NCBI GenBank assembly: GCA_947000775.1
Contig: CAMQGK010000318.1
Location: 3,099,501-3,163,500 of the forward strand
Direction: 5' to 3'
From: Pterois miles
Taxonomy: Eukaryota; Chordata; Actinopteri; Perciformes; Scorpaenidae
Length of the DNA stretch: 64,000 bases
Below the pieces are notes generated by a model. It did no database searches. It saw only the letters and a list, made by a program, of their open reading frames with translations, and had not been told where the DNA came from. Within the stretch, counting starts at the first letter, position 1, and every line of letters starts with the position of its first letter. Made by a program: the position numbers and the translations under genes. Positions 47,501 to 59,339 of this stretch are shown here, one piece after another.

Positions 47501-48059
47501 GTGCGTCCTGTGTGTGTGTGTGTTAGCATTTTTTTTTTTTTTTTACTCCCTTTCTCTCACACCCAGCGTAACCAGATGCCACCAAATAACTGAAATAACA
47601 TCGCCTGTCAACGGTAAAAAATGAAGACCCATACCCTAACAAAGAAAGGTACTTAGAGCTGGCAGAGGGAGGCAGATGCAGGGTTATTTATGCTCCGGTG
47701 CTTCTCAGTGTCCCGGTAAGGGTCCTCCACAGCTCAACATCTGTACCTCCAGCCGCCTAATTACCCACAACACCCCTGCCCAACCGCTTCCTAGTCTGTC
47801 ACCACCTCAAAGCTCGCCGGAGAGGAGCAGGAAAAAGAGTAGGCGAGAAGAGTGTTACAGTTTCTCCATACAGTATTGTATTTTTTTTTTTCCAATTTTT
47901 AATTTTTCCTGCTCCAGGTATGACTAAGTGAGCGTTTTGTAGGTTCTAATTGATTTTACATAGCAGTTGAAATGTGCTATCTGACTTATCGGAAAACCTT
48001 TTATATTATAGGAGACGCTTGCTCTATCTCACCCCCTTTCAGCCCTCTTTCCACATTGT
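47501..48059. other. Non-coding sequence with poly-T runs
   Basis: Poly-T at about 47529-47544 and 47880-47891. Nothing else supported. Confidence 0.5.
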
Positions 48060-49060
48060 TTTTCTCGCACTTAACTTTTGTTGTTTATCTGTTTATTTAT
48101 TTATTTCCCTCCACAGTATTGATTTGAAGACAGAGACCAATTAGGCCCATTTTGGGGATAATTCCCCCGTCTTCACTTGTTTTTATAAGTAAATGAGAAA
48201 TTTGCCATGCTTTATGGAAGTTTTGATAGGAGCCATCAGTTTGGAGTTGCTTGTGCCATTGATTTGATTAAAGGCATTATGCATTGTCTAATGAGTTTTA
48301 CACATGGCTGAGTGGTGAATAATCACCCTGCGATTTCTGACCCAGAACTCTTCTTCACACCCCCTCCTCCTCCTCTCATTTTTTCCTCACTCTCTTGGAG
48401 CAGAGGACCAGACACTCTGTAGTTCACAGAAGAGGTAACGGAAATCAATTGAGACTGTGATTTGAAGAGGGGTTGTTTTTGCTCTCTTTTCTCCCCTCTC
48501 TAAAGTCAAATTGATTCCTTTGCTTGTTTTGCTTTAATAATCATTTTTAGGTTAGGTGTTCAGTAAATGTGCAGAAAATGAATATGAATATTAGGTGTCA
48601 AGCCTCTTTGCATGATCAGTTTTGAAAACTATAAATTTAACCCAGCTGCAAATTGTCTAGCAATTAAAGCGTATTGTGTATAATAAGTGGCGTCTCTACT
48701 GGGTGTTTAGCTTTATCGAGCCTGTCTGGGAGATGGAGCTCATACCTGCTGCTCTGGTGAATTGCAGCACATAAAAGATGGACTGAATATGTTCCCGGGG
48801 AATATTGCCCTCTCCAAAAGACCAATCCGTCTTGCTTAGGGAGGCAATCTTAGGTGCGGTAGATAAACTAATATTTGTGTATAACCTCAGTCAGACAATA
48901 CAAATGATCGGATGATTTTTCATCTCCTTATGCATACAGGGAAATATGAAAAATTGAGGTTTAGGAATATTTGCGGGGTCTGCGAGGCGGCTGGCTGGGC
49001 CGCTGAGTGCCCTGGGCCACGCTCCTCACCAACGACTGCAGAGTGAAGAGTGATGAGAAT
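48060..49060. promoter_or_regulatory. Enhancer-like block
   Basis: AT-rich but complex, with CCAATTAGGCCC (about 48139), GATTTGATTAAAGGC (about 48261), GCAATTAAAGCG (about 48660), CTTTAATAATCATTTTT (about 48531) and ATAAACTAATATTTG (about 48863). No repeats recognised, no splice-supported exon. Motif inference only. Confidence 0.35.
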
Positions 49061-49564
49061 ATTATACCCGTCTGTTTCCCGTCACTCCCCATCCTCCCCT
49101 CCCACCTTCTTCATTCTCTCCCCTCACCACATTAATTCATATGGCCACGAGATGGAGAGAGAGCAAGCAAGGTGAAATGAGACAGAAAGAGAGAGAGAGA
49201 GAGCAGCCGTCTTTGACTTTCGCTTTCTTCCCCGCCACCCGTGATTGACAACCACACTGACATAATTCTCCCGGTCCCCCTCACTCCTCTTTGTTGTCCC
49301 TCCCACCCTAAACCAACACCTCCGCCACCGCTGCCAACTCCTGCAACCGACACATGCACACTCTCTTCATCCTCTGGCCTTCGGCTCTCACACCACCAGA
49401 AACCTCTTATTGGGTTAATCTGCTGGTGTTACCAGGTCCAAATTATTTATCACACTGGTGAGCTGGTGGGCAGATGGGGACACGGTGTCATCGTTGAAGT
49501 TCTGTCGTACTGAAACTCGTGGTTGTGGAGGCTGAGACATTAACTCATGTCTGCCCGCAACTGA
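49061..49564. other. Low-complexity GA/CT and unique sequence
   Basis: Purine-rich GA tract at about 49148-49206, C-rich at 49270-49340. No gene. Confidence 0.5.
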
Positions 49565-49890
49565 GTGTTCAAACTGGTCTCACAGTGAGGCACATAAATA
49601 CCAAGTTATTACACGCACATTCTCCATGTCATGAGTATGCATTTTTGCCTTTCCACAAGTCATTTGTACACCATACAGATGTCCAGAGTTAGGTTTATGG
49701 TGAAAACCATGAACTTAGGTTCAGGCTAAAAAAAACACTTAGTTAAGGTAAGGGAAAATGTCATGGTGGGATTAAAGTAAGTACGTAAACTAAGTGAAAT
49801 ATGTACGGAAACGCCCTAACCCAGCTACAGAAAGCACGTCAATAAAAATCACATGACAAATGTCACTAATGTAGGTTAAAAGTCTGGTGT
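49565..49890. repeat. AACCTAA/AGGTTTA-family repeat fragment
   Basis: Starts CAAACTGGTCTCACAG and carries AGTTAGGTTTATGG, ACTTAGGTTCAGG and AAAGTCTGGTGTTGG, echoing blocks of 2290-2700 and 41642-42260. Identity is lower and limits are approximate. Confidence 0.45.
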
Positions 49891-50689
49891 TGGTTGGAGA
49901 GTCTTTTTTTTTTTTTTTTTTAAAGACTATATTACATTATATTTTAAGATAAAACAGTAGTCCCATGTGCCCAATTACTAGATATACTGTAGTATGATAA
50001 GAAAATGGCTGTATATCTACAAGGAACACAATCAAGTATTTGGTATCTATGAACTCATAACAATTTGAATTTCAAACATATGCACACAAATGCAGTGAAA
50101 AAATTAATAATTTCATATTGAAAACATTAAAAAAACACACAATTTTCCAGTTTGTCCTCATTTTTGACCAATCCGAACAAATCTTGTAATTTTTCCTGAT
50201 TATACTAAATATAGCAGTTGGGTTGCTATAAAGAAATAACAGACCATACAATGCTGTGATTGACCAATCAGAATCAAGTATTCAGCAAAGCTGTGTAATA
50301 ATGTAGGATGGCATCCATGATCTTAAATCAAAATATCAAAAATTAACTTTGCTTCATGGAGCATGTATAGCAGATTAATGTATTACACAAAACTTTCTTT
50401 TTATAATGACCAGCCCTTGAGAGCACAGTATGTGTTGTACCAGCATCAGTCAGGAAAAGGGCATGTTTTCCTATAAGACAGACTGCATTCGGTTCCCTTC
50501 AAATATAACAGCCCGGTGTCCCTCTCCATCTTTCTTCCCTGCCTTGAAAAAAACTGCTGAATCCCTCAGAATCCAGCCGTCAAGTGCAATTCCCCTCACC
50601 ACCACCCCCTGACATGGAGATGGTGACATTTACCCCCACACCCCGCTCTCCTCCTCCTCAGGTTTGGGAGTTTTTATTTTTAGTTTATT
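49891..50689. other. Non-coding AT-rich sequence with poly-T
   Basis: Poly-T of about 19 at 49904-49922. The remainder is AT-rich and unique. Confidence 0.5.
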
Positions 50690-50903
50690 GCATCGCCTCA
50701 CGCCAAAGCCTCCATGTTTTCCCTTGAAAACCTTTCTGTTTGCTTTCTATATTTCTGCATTATCTGCCTTTGCCCTCTGCTTTTCAATATGTCTATTTTT
50801 CTCCCCCATTTTTATTTCATTTTCTCCCTCCCCTCCCTTCCTTTGCATCTCCCGCTGTATCCCTCTCCCATCCTTTCTCTCTCCCTATTTCAGCTTTACT
50901 ACG
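50690..50903 (+). other. Long pyrimidine tract with acceptor and close donor
   Basis: About 200 nt of C/T-rich sequence ends in CCCTATTTCAG (50893). Ten nucleotides later comes a donor-like ACG|GTGAGG (50904). A 10-nt microexon would shift frame, so this is weak. The overlapping 169-codon frame is a by-product of the pyrimidine bias (Phe, Leu, Ser, Pro). Confidence 0.2.
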
Positions 50904-51604
50904 GTGAGGAACTTCTCCCTTCCCCTGCTCATGATAAATCAGGGGTCTGAGCGGCGGCACTCGGTCAGAGGCATCAGTCGCGAGGCTGATGAGATAAGCG
51001 CCGCTCATCTCTCGGCCCTGTATGGAGATTTATTGGGCTGGGATAAGCAACAAGCTAGCCATCACTCTCAGCCAAATAGACTCCCCGCCTGCATGTGTTT
51101 ATTCTTATTGCACTGCCACGACCACTGCCGCTGTCAGGGGTGGAGTAGCCCCCGGAGGCCTGCTCCGTGGTAGAGGAAGCCCAGCCCTGCTCTCTGGATC
51201 ATTACCTTCTATTAGATCAAGAAAACAAGCCTCCACACTGGGGCTCTGAGTGACACTGATGGCCCAATTTCTCTCTATCTCTGAGGACCACATAGGCATA
51301 TATAAAATAAGGTTATTGTTTATATTGGCTCCTCACATCCGAGTGTCAATGGTGTAGTCTGCCTTTGGTATATTTGCAAGCTCTTCTTTTGCCGCATTGC
51401 ACATATGAGGAAATTCGTAATTATTCACATACAAACATGTATTTCTGGGGTGGGGTCATATGATGTGGCATTCAGGAGCATGTATGGATTTACACAGTGA
51501 ATGTGCGGTCATTGAATTCTGAGACAGTTCCTATGTAATTAATTTGCCTTGTGTACTGTAGCTCCACTTAGCTCCCAGTCTTATTTGTTTTGGTATGACT
51601 AGTG
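50904..51604. promoter_or_regulatory. Possible conserved non-coding element then unique sequence
   Basis: The first 350 bp (to about 51250) are high-complexity with GATGAGATAAGCGCCGCTC and AGATTTATTGGGC. The rest is plain unique sequence. No exon supported. Confidence 0.25.
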
Positions 51605-52520
51605 GGAAACCTTTGGGTTTAGGAAGTGAAGCTAATGCAGAAGTGTCTTAAACTTGTATTCTTTCTGATATCCAGCAGGGGGCGACTCCTCTGATTGCAA
51701 AAGGAAGTCTGATTGTATAGAAGTCTATGAGATAATAAGCCTACTTCTCACTTGATTTATTGCCTCAGTTAACACTGTGAACATGAGTTTATGGTCTCAA
51801 TCACTAGTTTCAAGTCTTCTTCAATACAGCATGATGTTCACTGTAAATTATGGTCCCATTTAGAGTCAAATAGACCAGAAAGCAAGTTATCCTTTAGGGT
51901 GTAGAATCCTGTGATTGACAGGTTGCTACCACGGCGTTGTCTGGTCCAGGGGTTTTCCTTGTTTTCGTCTTACAACTTACACACTTTCACAGCTTGTTGT
52001 CAGCTCATGAAAGTTCATTACAACACTTCGCCTTATTCAGTGTTCCGTTATCCTTAGCTCCACCCTCTCGTGTCACTTCTGGTTGCAAAAACGATGGCGG
52101 CAGGCAAAGAGTCAAACTCAAGGCTAGTCCACAATCCAATGGGTGACATCATGGTGACGACGTCCATTTTCTAGTGCACATGCAATTTATGGGTAGTCGT
52201 AACGACAAATTTAAACATCTATCAAGCGAAAGTTTTAGCTGTAGTTGATAATATTATGTTGTTTATATTTTATTATTATTATTATTAACACCTTAAACCC
52301 TGTCACAGTGTGTTTTCAGTTAATGAAAGTGACTAGGTTAATGAAAAATGTCTTATTCAGCATTCAGCTGTACTTAGCTCCACCCTCTTGTGTCACTTCT
52401 GGTTGCAAAGAAACAAGATGGTAACAGCCAAAATACCAAACTCAAGGCTTCAAGACGGCAGTCGGCAAACCAATGGTGGCATCACGGTGACTAGCTCTAT
52501 TTCTTTTATACAGTCTGTGG
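51605..52520 (+). mobile_element. Long copy of CGTCA-type repeat with internal duplication
   Basis: Contains blocks CAGCAGGGGGCGACTCC, GAAGTCTGATTGTATAGAAG and GTCTCAATCACTAGTTTCAA. These are followed by two tandem copies of a segment with TTAGCTCCACCCTC-CGTGTCACTTCTGGTTGCAAA and ACTCAAGGCT (about 51970-52200 and 52300-52520). The second copy ends in ATCACGGTGACTAGC and TTTATACAGTCTGTGG, as does 26130-26420. A (TTA)n run lies between copies. Non-coding; class not certain. Confidence 0.65.
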
Positions 52521-55049
52521 GTATGACCAGTAGCTAATGGTGGCTAATGCTAGCGATCATTAGTAAACACAAGCTAAATATTGATCTATAGGTAGCAGAT
52601 CACTGACAACTTTAAGAGTGGTTTTCACTGGTGCTACTGTTACACTATGATTTAACAAGCAACATTTCAATCATTTTTTTCACAAAGGTAAAGCTCAAAG
52701 TAAACACACTACTTATCACCATTTTCTAAACTAACATGGAAATTGCAAATGGTGGCCATGTCACGTTGCGCAAATGAGTGTCGCTCACAAATTTCTTATG
52801 CATTTGCGCAGGGTGTCTGCATGGTCATGAACAGGTGTCAAATTTGTTTTGATTAAAGAAACAATATCAAAATTAACAAGAGCAGAAATTTAAACATGTT
52901 GCAAATCGCAGCTTGCAAGTTAGAAAATCAGTGAAACTGACAGAAAATGAAGGGTATTTATCTTGTGAAAAATGACCATGTGACCACAGTGGCCGCTGCT
53001 CAGCAGAAGTTCCATAGTCTCACTCTAACTCCTCGTCTACCAGCTGCTGATGACAGCATTAATTCCAGCCGACCAGCAGTCTAACACATTAACTGTTGCC
53101 CGGCTGGTGTCAGAGAGCTGCGGGCCAGGATGTGCACATCCAGCACCCATTCCTCCCCCCAGCCGCTCCCTCCTTGCCACGAAAAACACACTCCACTCAC
53201 CCAACAAGTCCTCCACAAATTGCTTTTACCCTTCTCACCCCGCAAGTGTACACGCGCGCTCACATGCACACACAAAGTTAGGCCTGGGCGGGGTAGCGGG
53301 GGGGTTAGTTTCTCAGCACTCAGGTTATATTTAATCACGGCTGGCGGATGAGGAGGCTTTTCTCTTTATGAAAGGTATTAGAGCAGCGCTGTGTTTTCAC
53401 TCAGCTTTACACTCTGCCCCCATGCTTTTCTTCCCCTGACCTCTGTTACCATGTGCCAGGGAGGAATTTGATAAAGTGACACCAGGCCCCCACTATCTCT
53501 TCCTCTCTCTCTCCATCTCCCATCTCGGTCTCAGATCCTAATAGTGCGTCTGGCAGGTCTGGACTGCCTCCCATCTCATCAGTGGGGTCACACCTTTGGG
53601 CTGCCCTCGCACTCTTTCCTCCAGCGCTTGCCTTGTCATTTATTTTGCTGCTGAAACGGCCGGCGAACCGGCAGGTCTGATTCAATCTCCTACATCCTTA
53701 GGCTGATGTACCGGACAGAGCCACCGCCTTGTGTGATATAGTGCTCACAGGAATGAAGAGGGGGCAGGGGTTTTACAGCGGGAACATCAAGCCCCCTTGT
53801 CTTGAAACTTCCTGCTCTCCACTCATCCTTTGCTCTTTCCTCCCTGAACCTAAACCTTCAGTGAGGATTTTCTTGCGCCATACATTGTTAAAACACACTT
53901 TTCGTTATAAGCCGAGGAATCGCACTCTGACAGAATACTCTATGATTCAACTTTCCCTCTGCATCCTTATGTGACTCACCCCAACCCTAGTTGATCTGTA
54001 CTACTTCTACTTAAGGGCCCTATTCTCTTTGATCTAGCTAAAGTTACAGAGGAAAGTGTGAAGCATTGGGAAAACTCTAGCAGGGGGGGTTATGCCCTTT
54101 CAACACTTTGAGAAGCTGGGGATGCTCTCCATTCTGCTTCAAGTTGCACCCGGGGACTCTCCCCCACTTCACTAGCATGCATCAGCAGACACTTGGTCAT
54201 TAGGTAGATTGACAGTGATTGTCTGGCCTGCAGAGCTGAGGCAGCCTTGGCTCCACTCAGATGCCTGCTTTGAAATGCACACATATAGATTTTGTGTGGG
54301 TGAACAGAATTAACAGAAAACGTTACAAGCAAAGGTAATCGATAATGGTGTGAAAGATGCGGCGGACAGTGTGGAAATCACATTTTGGACAGGTTGCTAC
54401 TCCATAATTGATTGGGTGTAGCTTTAAGCCGCTGCTATTTTTTTTTTTCTTTTTTAACTTGATGGTCAGTGGCGCACTTCTGCTCACTGAAGAAGAAGAA
54501 GGTGAAAGGTGTACTGTAGAAGATGGTGTTAAACCAAAACTGAGGTGTCTTCAGAGTGTGATTTTTCTGCTTTACAGAACTGGGCTGCTTGTTGTTTTCG
54601 TTTCCACTGAGAGGGCGAGGAGACTGATTTGTTTTTCCGTGGGCTGTGTGAGTTTGCTATGTTGTACAAAATGCTCCAGCATCTCATATCTCTCCCGTTC
54701 GATGCAACGCTAATGGTAGTTGTTGTTCCTTCACCATAGGAGGTCAGTGATAAAAATGCATTTATGACACCTGATACTGAATTTGATCTCAGTCCTGTCC
54801 TCATATTCATGCATTAGCATCCTTACCGTGACAGTGTGTGGCTATCGTTATTTTCACCTTGTGAGTCTACGTGTGAGTCATCATGGCAAAATGTGGTTCG
54901 GACTACACCATCTGTAGCGGGAACTAGCACAGTGGAGGGTTTTGTATAATTTGCCAGGTGTTTTTATGTCTGTACACAGATTTTGTCACCGCGATGGAAA
55001 CGAAATGAACTTAACACATGTGTAGTCGAGATCAAAATTAAGTCTGAGA
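52521..55049. other. Non-coding unique sequence
   Basis: AT-rich to about 52980, then mixed. A T-run lies at 54438-54455. Open frames at 53050-53350 and 54408-54713 have no splice context. No repeats with defined ends. Confidence 0.45.
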
Positions 55050-55050
55050 G

Positions 55051-55152
55051 CTCCCAAGTAGCTCACCTGTTAGAGTGGGCGCCTATATACTAAGGCTGAG
55101 TCCTTACCACAGCGGCCCGAGTTTGAATCCGGCCTGCTGCCTATTGCTGCAA
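55051..55152 (+). mobile_element. tRNA-like SINE head, truncated
   Basis: AGTAGCTCACCTGTTAGAGT (A-box) is followed by GAGTTTGAATCC (B-box, 55119-55130) and GGCCTGCTGCC. Spacing is that of a tRNA-derived Pol III promoter. It lacks a credible cloverleaf 3' half and ends in an A-rich sequence, so it is a SINE remnant rather than a tRNA gene. Confidence 0.7.
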
Positions 55153-55889
55153 AAAGAAAAGAAGGCTGAGTTCGAAAATGGCCGAGCAAGGGCGCCGGAA
55201 GCTGGGGGTAGGAAGTAGGGAAGAGGGAATTGCGCCTGGCTTGATTTGGCGTTGTGGCTGGTGTGATCCCAAGACATCCTAAGATGGTCTCTAGTTTCCC
55301 ATGTGTTTTCATTTGTGTCTCTGTATGTGTGCACATTCAGAGAGGACAAGAATCTTGAGGAGGTCGGGGGGGGCTGTCCTCTATTATTCATCAGTGGTAA
55401 TGAGTGAAAGGAGCCGGCAGCATCTGTGGACTTATCGATCCTGTCTTCTGGTTTCGTGCCTCACCTCCGGTGGGGGAGGTAGAAGGAGGTGGGCTCAACC
55501 CAGACACACACCTCTTTCTCCGGAGCCAAGGGAACATGCTCAGCCCAGCTCCCCGTTTGGCTGCCCGGCCACCTGGCACTGAGACATTAGTGCCTCATTG
55601 TCTTGGATTGGAGGGTTCTGTCTTGCTGTGTTTTAGACATCTGTGATCACATGTGATCTGTCTGCTATTACTATTATTAAATGAAAAAAGAAATCAATTG
55701 AGGTGAATTTTTGTGAAGTATCACACAGTGCGTTGTAGGTAAAACATACAAATAACTGTCAGTGTGAACATTTTCTTAGTGGAGGTGGTGAAACGCTGCT
55801 TTTATTATTTTATTTTCTTCATTCATGGTATGTTTGCCACGAATGTTAATTTTGGAAACTGTCAGTCAAATAAATTTTATGAAGGATGT
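55153..55889. other. Non-coding sequence
   Basis: No supported features. Confidence 0.45.
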
Positions 55890-56160
55890 GTAAAGACCAT
55901 TAGGCAATAACCCTCAGCTGGCCTGTTGACCATTCAGTATATCTGAACCTTGCAGAGGCCTCCCTCTCACTCTCCATGCCCATGTATTTCCCCTAACCCA
56001 ACCCGTTTTACTGCCTTGCTGCACAAATGCAAGCTGTCTAAATTAGGCCAGCCCCCTTTTAATACCACAGAGAGGGGAGAAGCAGCCATTATGAATTATC
56101 CTTAATTACCGCCATTTCCTAAACTAATAAAGCTGCTAAATCTTTACTGCAAAGGTTAGT
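55890..56160. promoter_or_regulatory. Possible conserved non-coding element
   Basis: Contains TGAATTATCCTTAATTACCG (about 56091) and AAACTAATAAAGCTGC. No repeat or exon. Compositional inference. Confidence 0.3.
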
Positions 56161-56283
56161 TTACCCAGCATGCATAAAAATCACTGCATGTGTGTGTGCG
56201 CCTCTTTCTGTGTGTGTGCATGCACATGTAGGTGTGCAAGCTCATGCATTCAAGCGTACATGCGGGTGATTGGTGTGGGTAAA

Positions 56284-56286
<3 letters not shown>

Positions 56287-56346
<60 letters not shown>
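56287..56346. repeat. (TG)30 microsatellite
   Basis: Perfect 60-bp TG array with degenerate TG-rich sequence to its left (56188-56240). A short GGCTGGCT run follows at 56359-56373. Confidence 0.97.
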
Positions 56347-56348
<2 letters not shown>

Positions 56349-56389
56349 AGCAGGAGAGCTGGCTGGCTGGCTGGCAGCACCCATAGTCC

Positions 56390-57340
56390 CATTAATTTCA
56401 CGTGGGCTCCCTATCACCAGCCACAGATGCCTATAGACACGTAAATGAGTCTCCAGCGAGCGGCGGGCTGCCTCAGCCAGCCAGCTCGGGCCTAATGGGC
56501 TGGAAAGCCAGCGTATGTGACGGCAGGAGATGAGGGCCTTATTTACACTGGCAGACATTAGTGGATGGACGCTGATTCACTGATTAACACGTCAGCCTCC
56601 CTCACATACACACCCTCCCCCACGCCTCCAGCAGCTCTCTCCATCCCTTCAAACCTCTATACGCTCATAGCTACACAAAAAAATCAATATACACAAACAT
56701 ATCCTCTTCCCCTTCCTTTTCTTTCCTCTCTGAACTTTCCACACCATTCACATGCCCATAATAATAGACACACTAGAAGACACACACACAACATCCAGAG
56801 TTGGAAATGCATGGTGGCAGGTTGCTGAGAAGGGGGGAAGCCATCTGTGAATGATGGCTCCCGTGGAAAGATAATGTTTTTCATGCAGCGCCGGGTGGGG
56901 CGCTGATGGAAGAAGATGACTTTTTGAATGGTTAAGTGGGTAAACGTTAGATCGCAGGCCGCAGCGCTCCCGTTCGCCTCGCCTCGCCCACCATCAATCC
57001 CTCCGCTCTCTCTCTCTTTTCCCTCCCACCCTTACTCTGCCTTTCTCTCTCCCTTTCCGTCTACTAGATTGTTTATTGAAAAGGCACAAGGAGGGCCGCC
57101 GATAAGAGAGGCAAGGCTAATGCCGTGATTTGTGTCAGTCACGCCGTACAATTTGTTACAATCGCGACACTTATCGCAATATAATATGTTTATTCTGGTC
57201 AATTAAGTGGCGCAGGGAGGCTCCTGCATTTGAAGTGTCACATGCGAGATGGGACAGGGTGAGGCCGATCAAAGGAAATGGAACTAATCTAATTGCGCAG
57301 CATTTGCACGCTGCTGCCGCCTCCATCACCATCACCAGTC
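56390..57340. promoter_or_regulatory. Enhancer-like block with a TCF/LEF-type site
   Basis: High-complexity segments at 56390-56560 and 56830-57340 flank a C-rich filler. GATCAAAGG (57267-57275) matches the TCF/LEF consensus. Nearby are TCTAATTGCGCAGC, TTATCGCAATATAATATG (about 57171) and GGTCAATTAAGTGG (about 57198). No frame with splice sites. Conservation untested. Confidence 0.4.
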
Positions 57341-57469
57341 AGCCTATAAACTGATGCATTTTGGGAGAAATGAAGGGGACATCAGTGCAGGGTTACAGGT
57401 ACAGGGATAGCCACGTGCTGTTTTGTTTGACTGGCACATGTATAAAAAGAGGTACATACAGTGGTTGAA

Positions 57470-58090
57470 TAGGGCTGTGCACTGGCAAAAATGTGGTGAA
57501 ACGATATGTATTGTGATACAGGGATAACAAGACAATATATTGTGACATATTGCAAAACTGTAAGCAGAGCGATGTATTGTGATTTTATCTAATCTAAGGA
57601 AAACTGTCATAGTATAAAGAACCACCAGAAATACACCATTTTAGTAGAGGCAAAAACAACACCTTTGTGCTGCATACAAAAAGACGCATTGCTTTTTCCC
57701 CAAACAGCGTGTGATTATCGTATAGTGGGCATGTCTGTAAAGTGGAGACACTTGGGGTACCCATAGAACCCATTTTTATTCAGATATCTTGAGGTCAGAG
57801 GTCAAGGGACCCCTTTGAAAATGGCCATGTCAATCTTTCCTCCCCAAAACTTACCGTAACACAGGAGCAATATTTAGATTCCCTCTCAACAACGTAGTAT
57901 AGCAAGGTTAGCAACAAGCTTTAGCTAGCTTTAAAACTGAGCCCACTACAACCTCCAAAAGACTGCATAGTGGCAAGGCCAGACGACGGGCCATCAGATT
58001 GTGGAGGCCGTGTTTTGGAGAATCAATGCAGTTTCACAATAATATTGCGATACTTGCATATTATGTTGTATGTATTTTCTTAGACCCCTG
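57470..58090 (+). mobile_element. MITE type 1 with shared core, copy 2
   Basis: Starts TAGGGCTGTGCACTGG and ends TTCTTAGACCCCTG. The left part matches 10835-11391 (GGAAAACTGTCATAG, ACCAGAAATACACCAT, AGGCAAAAACAAC). The core (about 57705-57965) has GGGCATGTCTGTAAAG and AGGTCAAGGGACCCCTTTG, and ends CACTACAACCTCCAAAAGA. No transposase. Confidence 0.7.
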
Positions 58091-58599
58091 TTGTTGATCA
58101 TGTATTCGCAATGCAACCCTCCACTCACACAAACACCTGCTCAGGTGTTCATAAGCACATTTAGCACATTTGTCAATCCGCATACACCAAAACATAATTA
58201 CCCTCACCATAGATACGCCCCCATAAACACAACTTGTGTTCACCACCACAGTTAAGCCTGCTGTTCATATTCACACGCTCAAACATAAGTAAATACACAC
58301 AGAGACACACATGCTCCAGCACGATTTAATGTCAAGTATGGCAGAAATGCAAACAAGGAGTGCACAGCAAATGCACAAACGCGTAGGTTTGCATAGCTGT
58401 GCAATTACATATACACACAAGCGCTCTATTAGTGTTATTAGCGGTGTACACACATTGACGGTACTTTTTGTAAATACACAGACACACACAAAAGAAATGG
58501 ATACATCAGCAGCACACCTTTATCCATCCAGGCAGCTTTTTGCACACACACACACACACACACACACCTGGACATGTTACGGTCCAGCATAGATCCCAA
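58091..58599. repeat. Cryptic CA-rich sequence with (CA)n
   Basis: Imperfect CA-rich strand throughout, with a perfect (CA) array at about 58544-58567. Confidence 0.7.
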
Positions 58600-59110
58600 A
58601 AGAGTCAAGCGTATACATAAAAGCAGGCCAGGCAGCGAGGGCAGGCTGTGTAGCGGACCAGTGCGTCCATCGATCTGAGAGGGTTCATTAGGTAAGTGCT
58701 GACATCACAGATTGATGTCTCTTTAAACCAGTCCCTGCCGAGGAGCTGACAAGGAAAATCAGCACTATTGACTTCCTTACTGGTGTGTGTGTTTGTGTGT
58801 GTACCTTTGCAGCATACCAGTGTGCGAACATCATGCTTACATATTTCAGTATGTCAATGTCAACGTGCGCATATGTGCCGATAAAATGAACACGTGCATG
58901 CTAGCATTTGGCAAGCAGGTGTGTCTCTTTGAGGGGATGTGTACGTACATTTCCCTAGATGCCCCGCTAAATAGCCTCATCTTTGATGGGCTCCGTGGGC
59001 GTAGGTGTTCACTGATGTCGCTAGTTATACACTCAGCCATGCGGCTAAGGAGCCTGTCAGCCTGTTTCTGCCTTCTTACGCCACCGTTCATCCATCTACC
59101 GTGACAGAGT
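58600..59110. promoter_or_regulatory. Possible conserved non-coding element
   Basis: GTCCATCGATCTGAGAGG, TTCATTAGGTAAGTGCTGAC and GATTGATGTCTCTTTAAACC occur in repeat-free sequence at 58650-58770. The remainder is TG-rich then unique. Inference from complexity. Confidence 0.3.
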
Positions 59111-59339
59111 GGGGAAGAGATGGAGTGGAAAATGGAGATGAAGAGTAAAGGAAAGAACAGTCAAATGGACTGGGTAGCATCTCTCTCCATCTATATTTTA
59201 TCGGCACATCAAGGAACATTTTTTGGTAATTGTGATGTGCAAGATTCTGACTCATTTGCGATCCAGAGAGACCCTTGACATGGGGCTGCCATATGAGGCC
59301 TCAAAGTCGTTTAGTAAAAATGTAGGGCTTTCAGGATTC
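59111..59339. other. Non-coding sequence
   Basis: Nothing recognised. Confidence 0.45.

Noticed and set aside
50664..51173. 169-codon plus-strand frame rich in Phe, Leu, Ser, Pro
   Set aside because: The first two thirds are translated pyrimidine tract, where stop codons are naturally rare. The remainder has no recognisable domain.
55051..55130. tRNA gene
   Set aside because: A- and B-box spacing fits a tRNA head, but there is no proper acceptor stem or 3' half. It is a SINE remnant.
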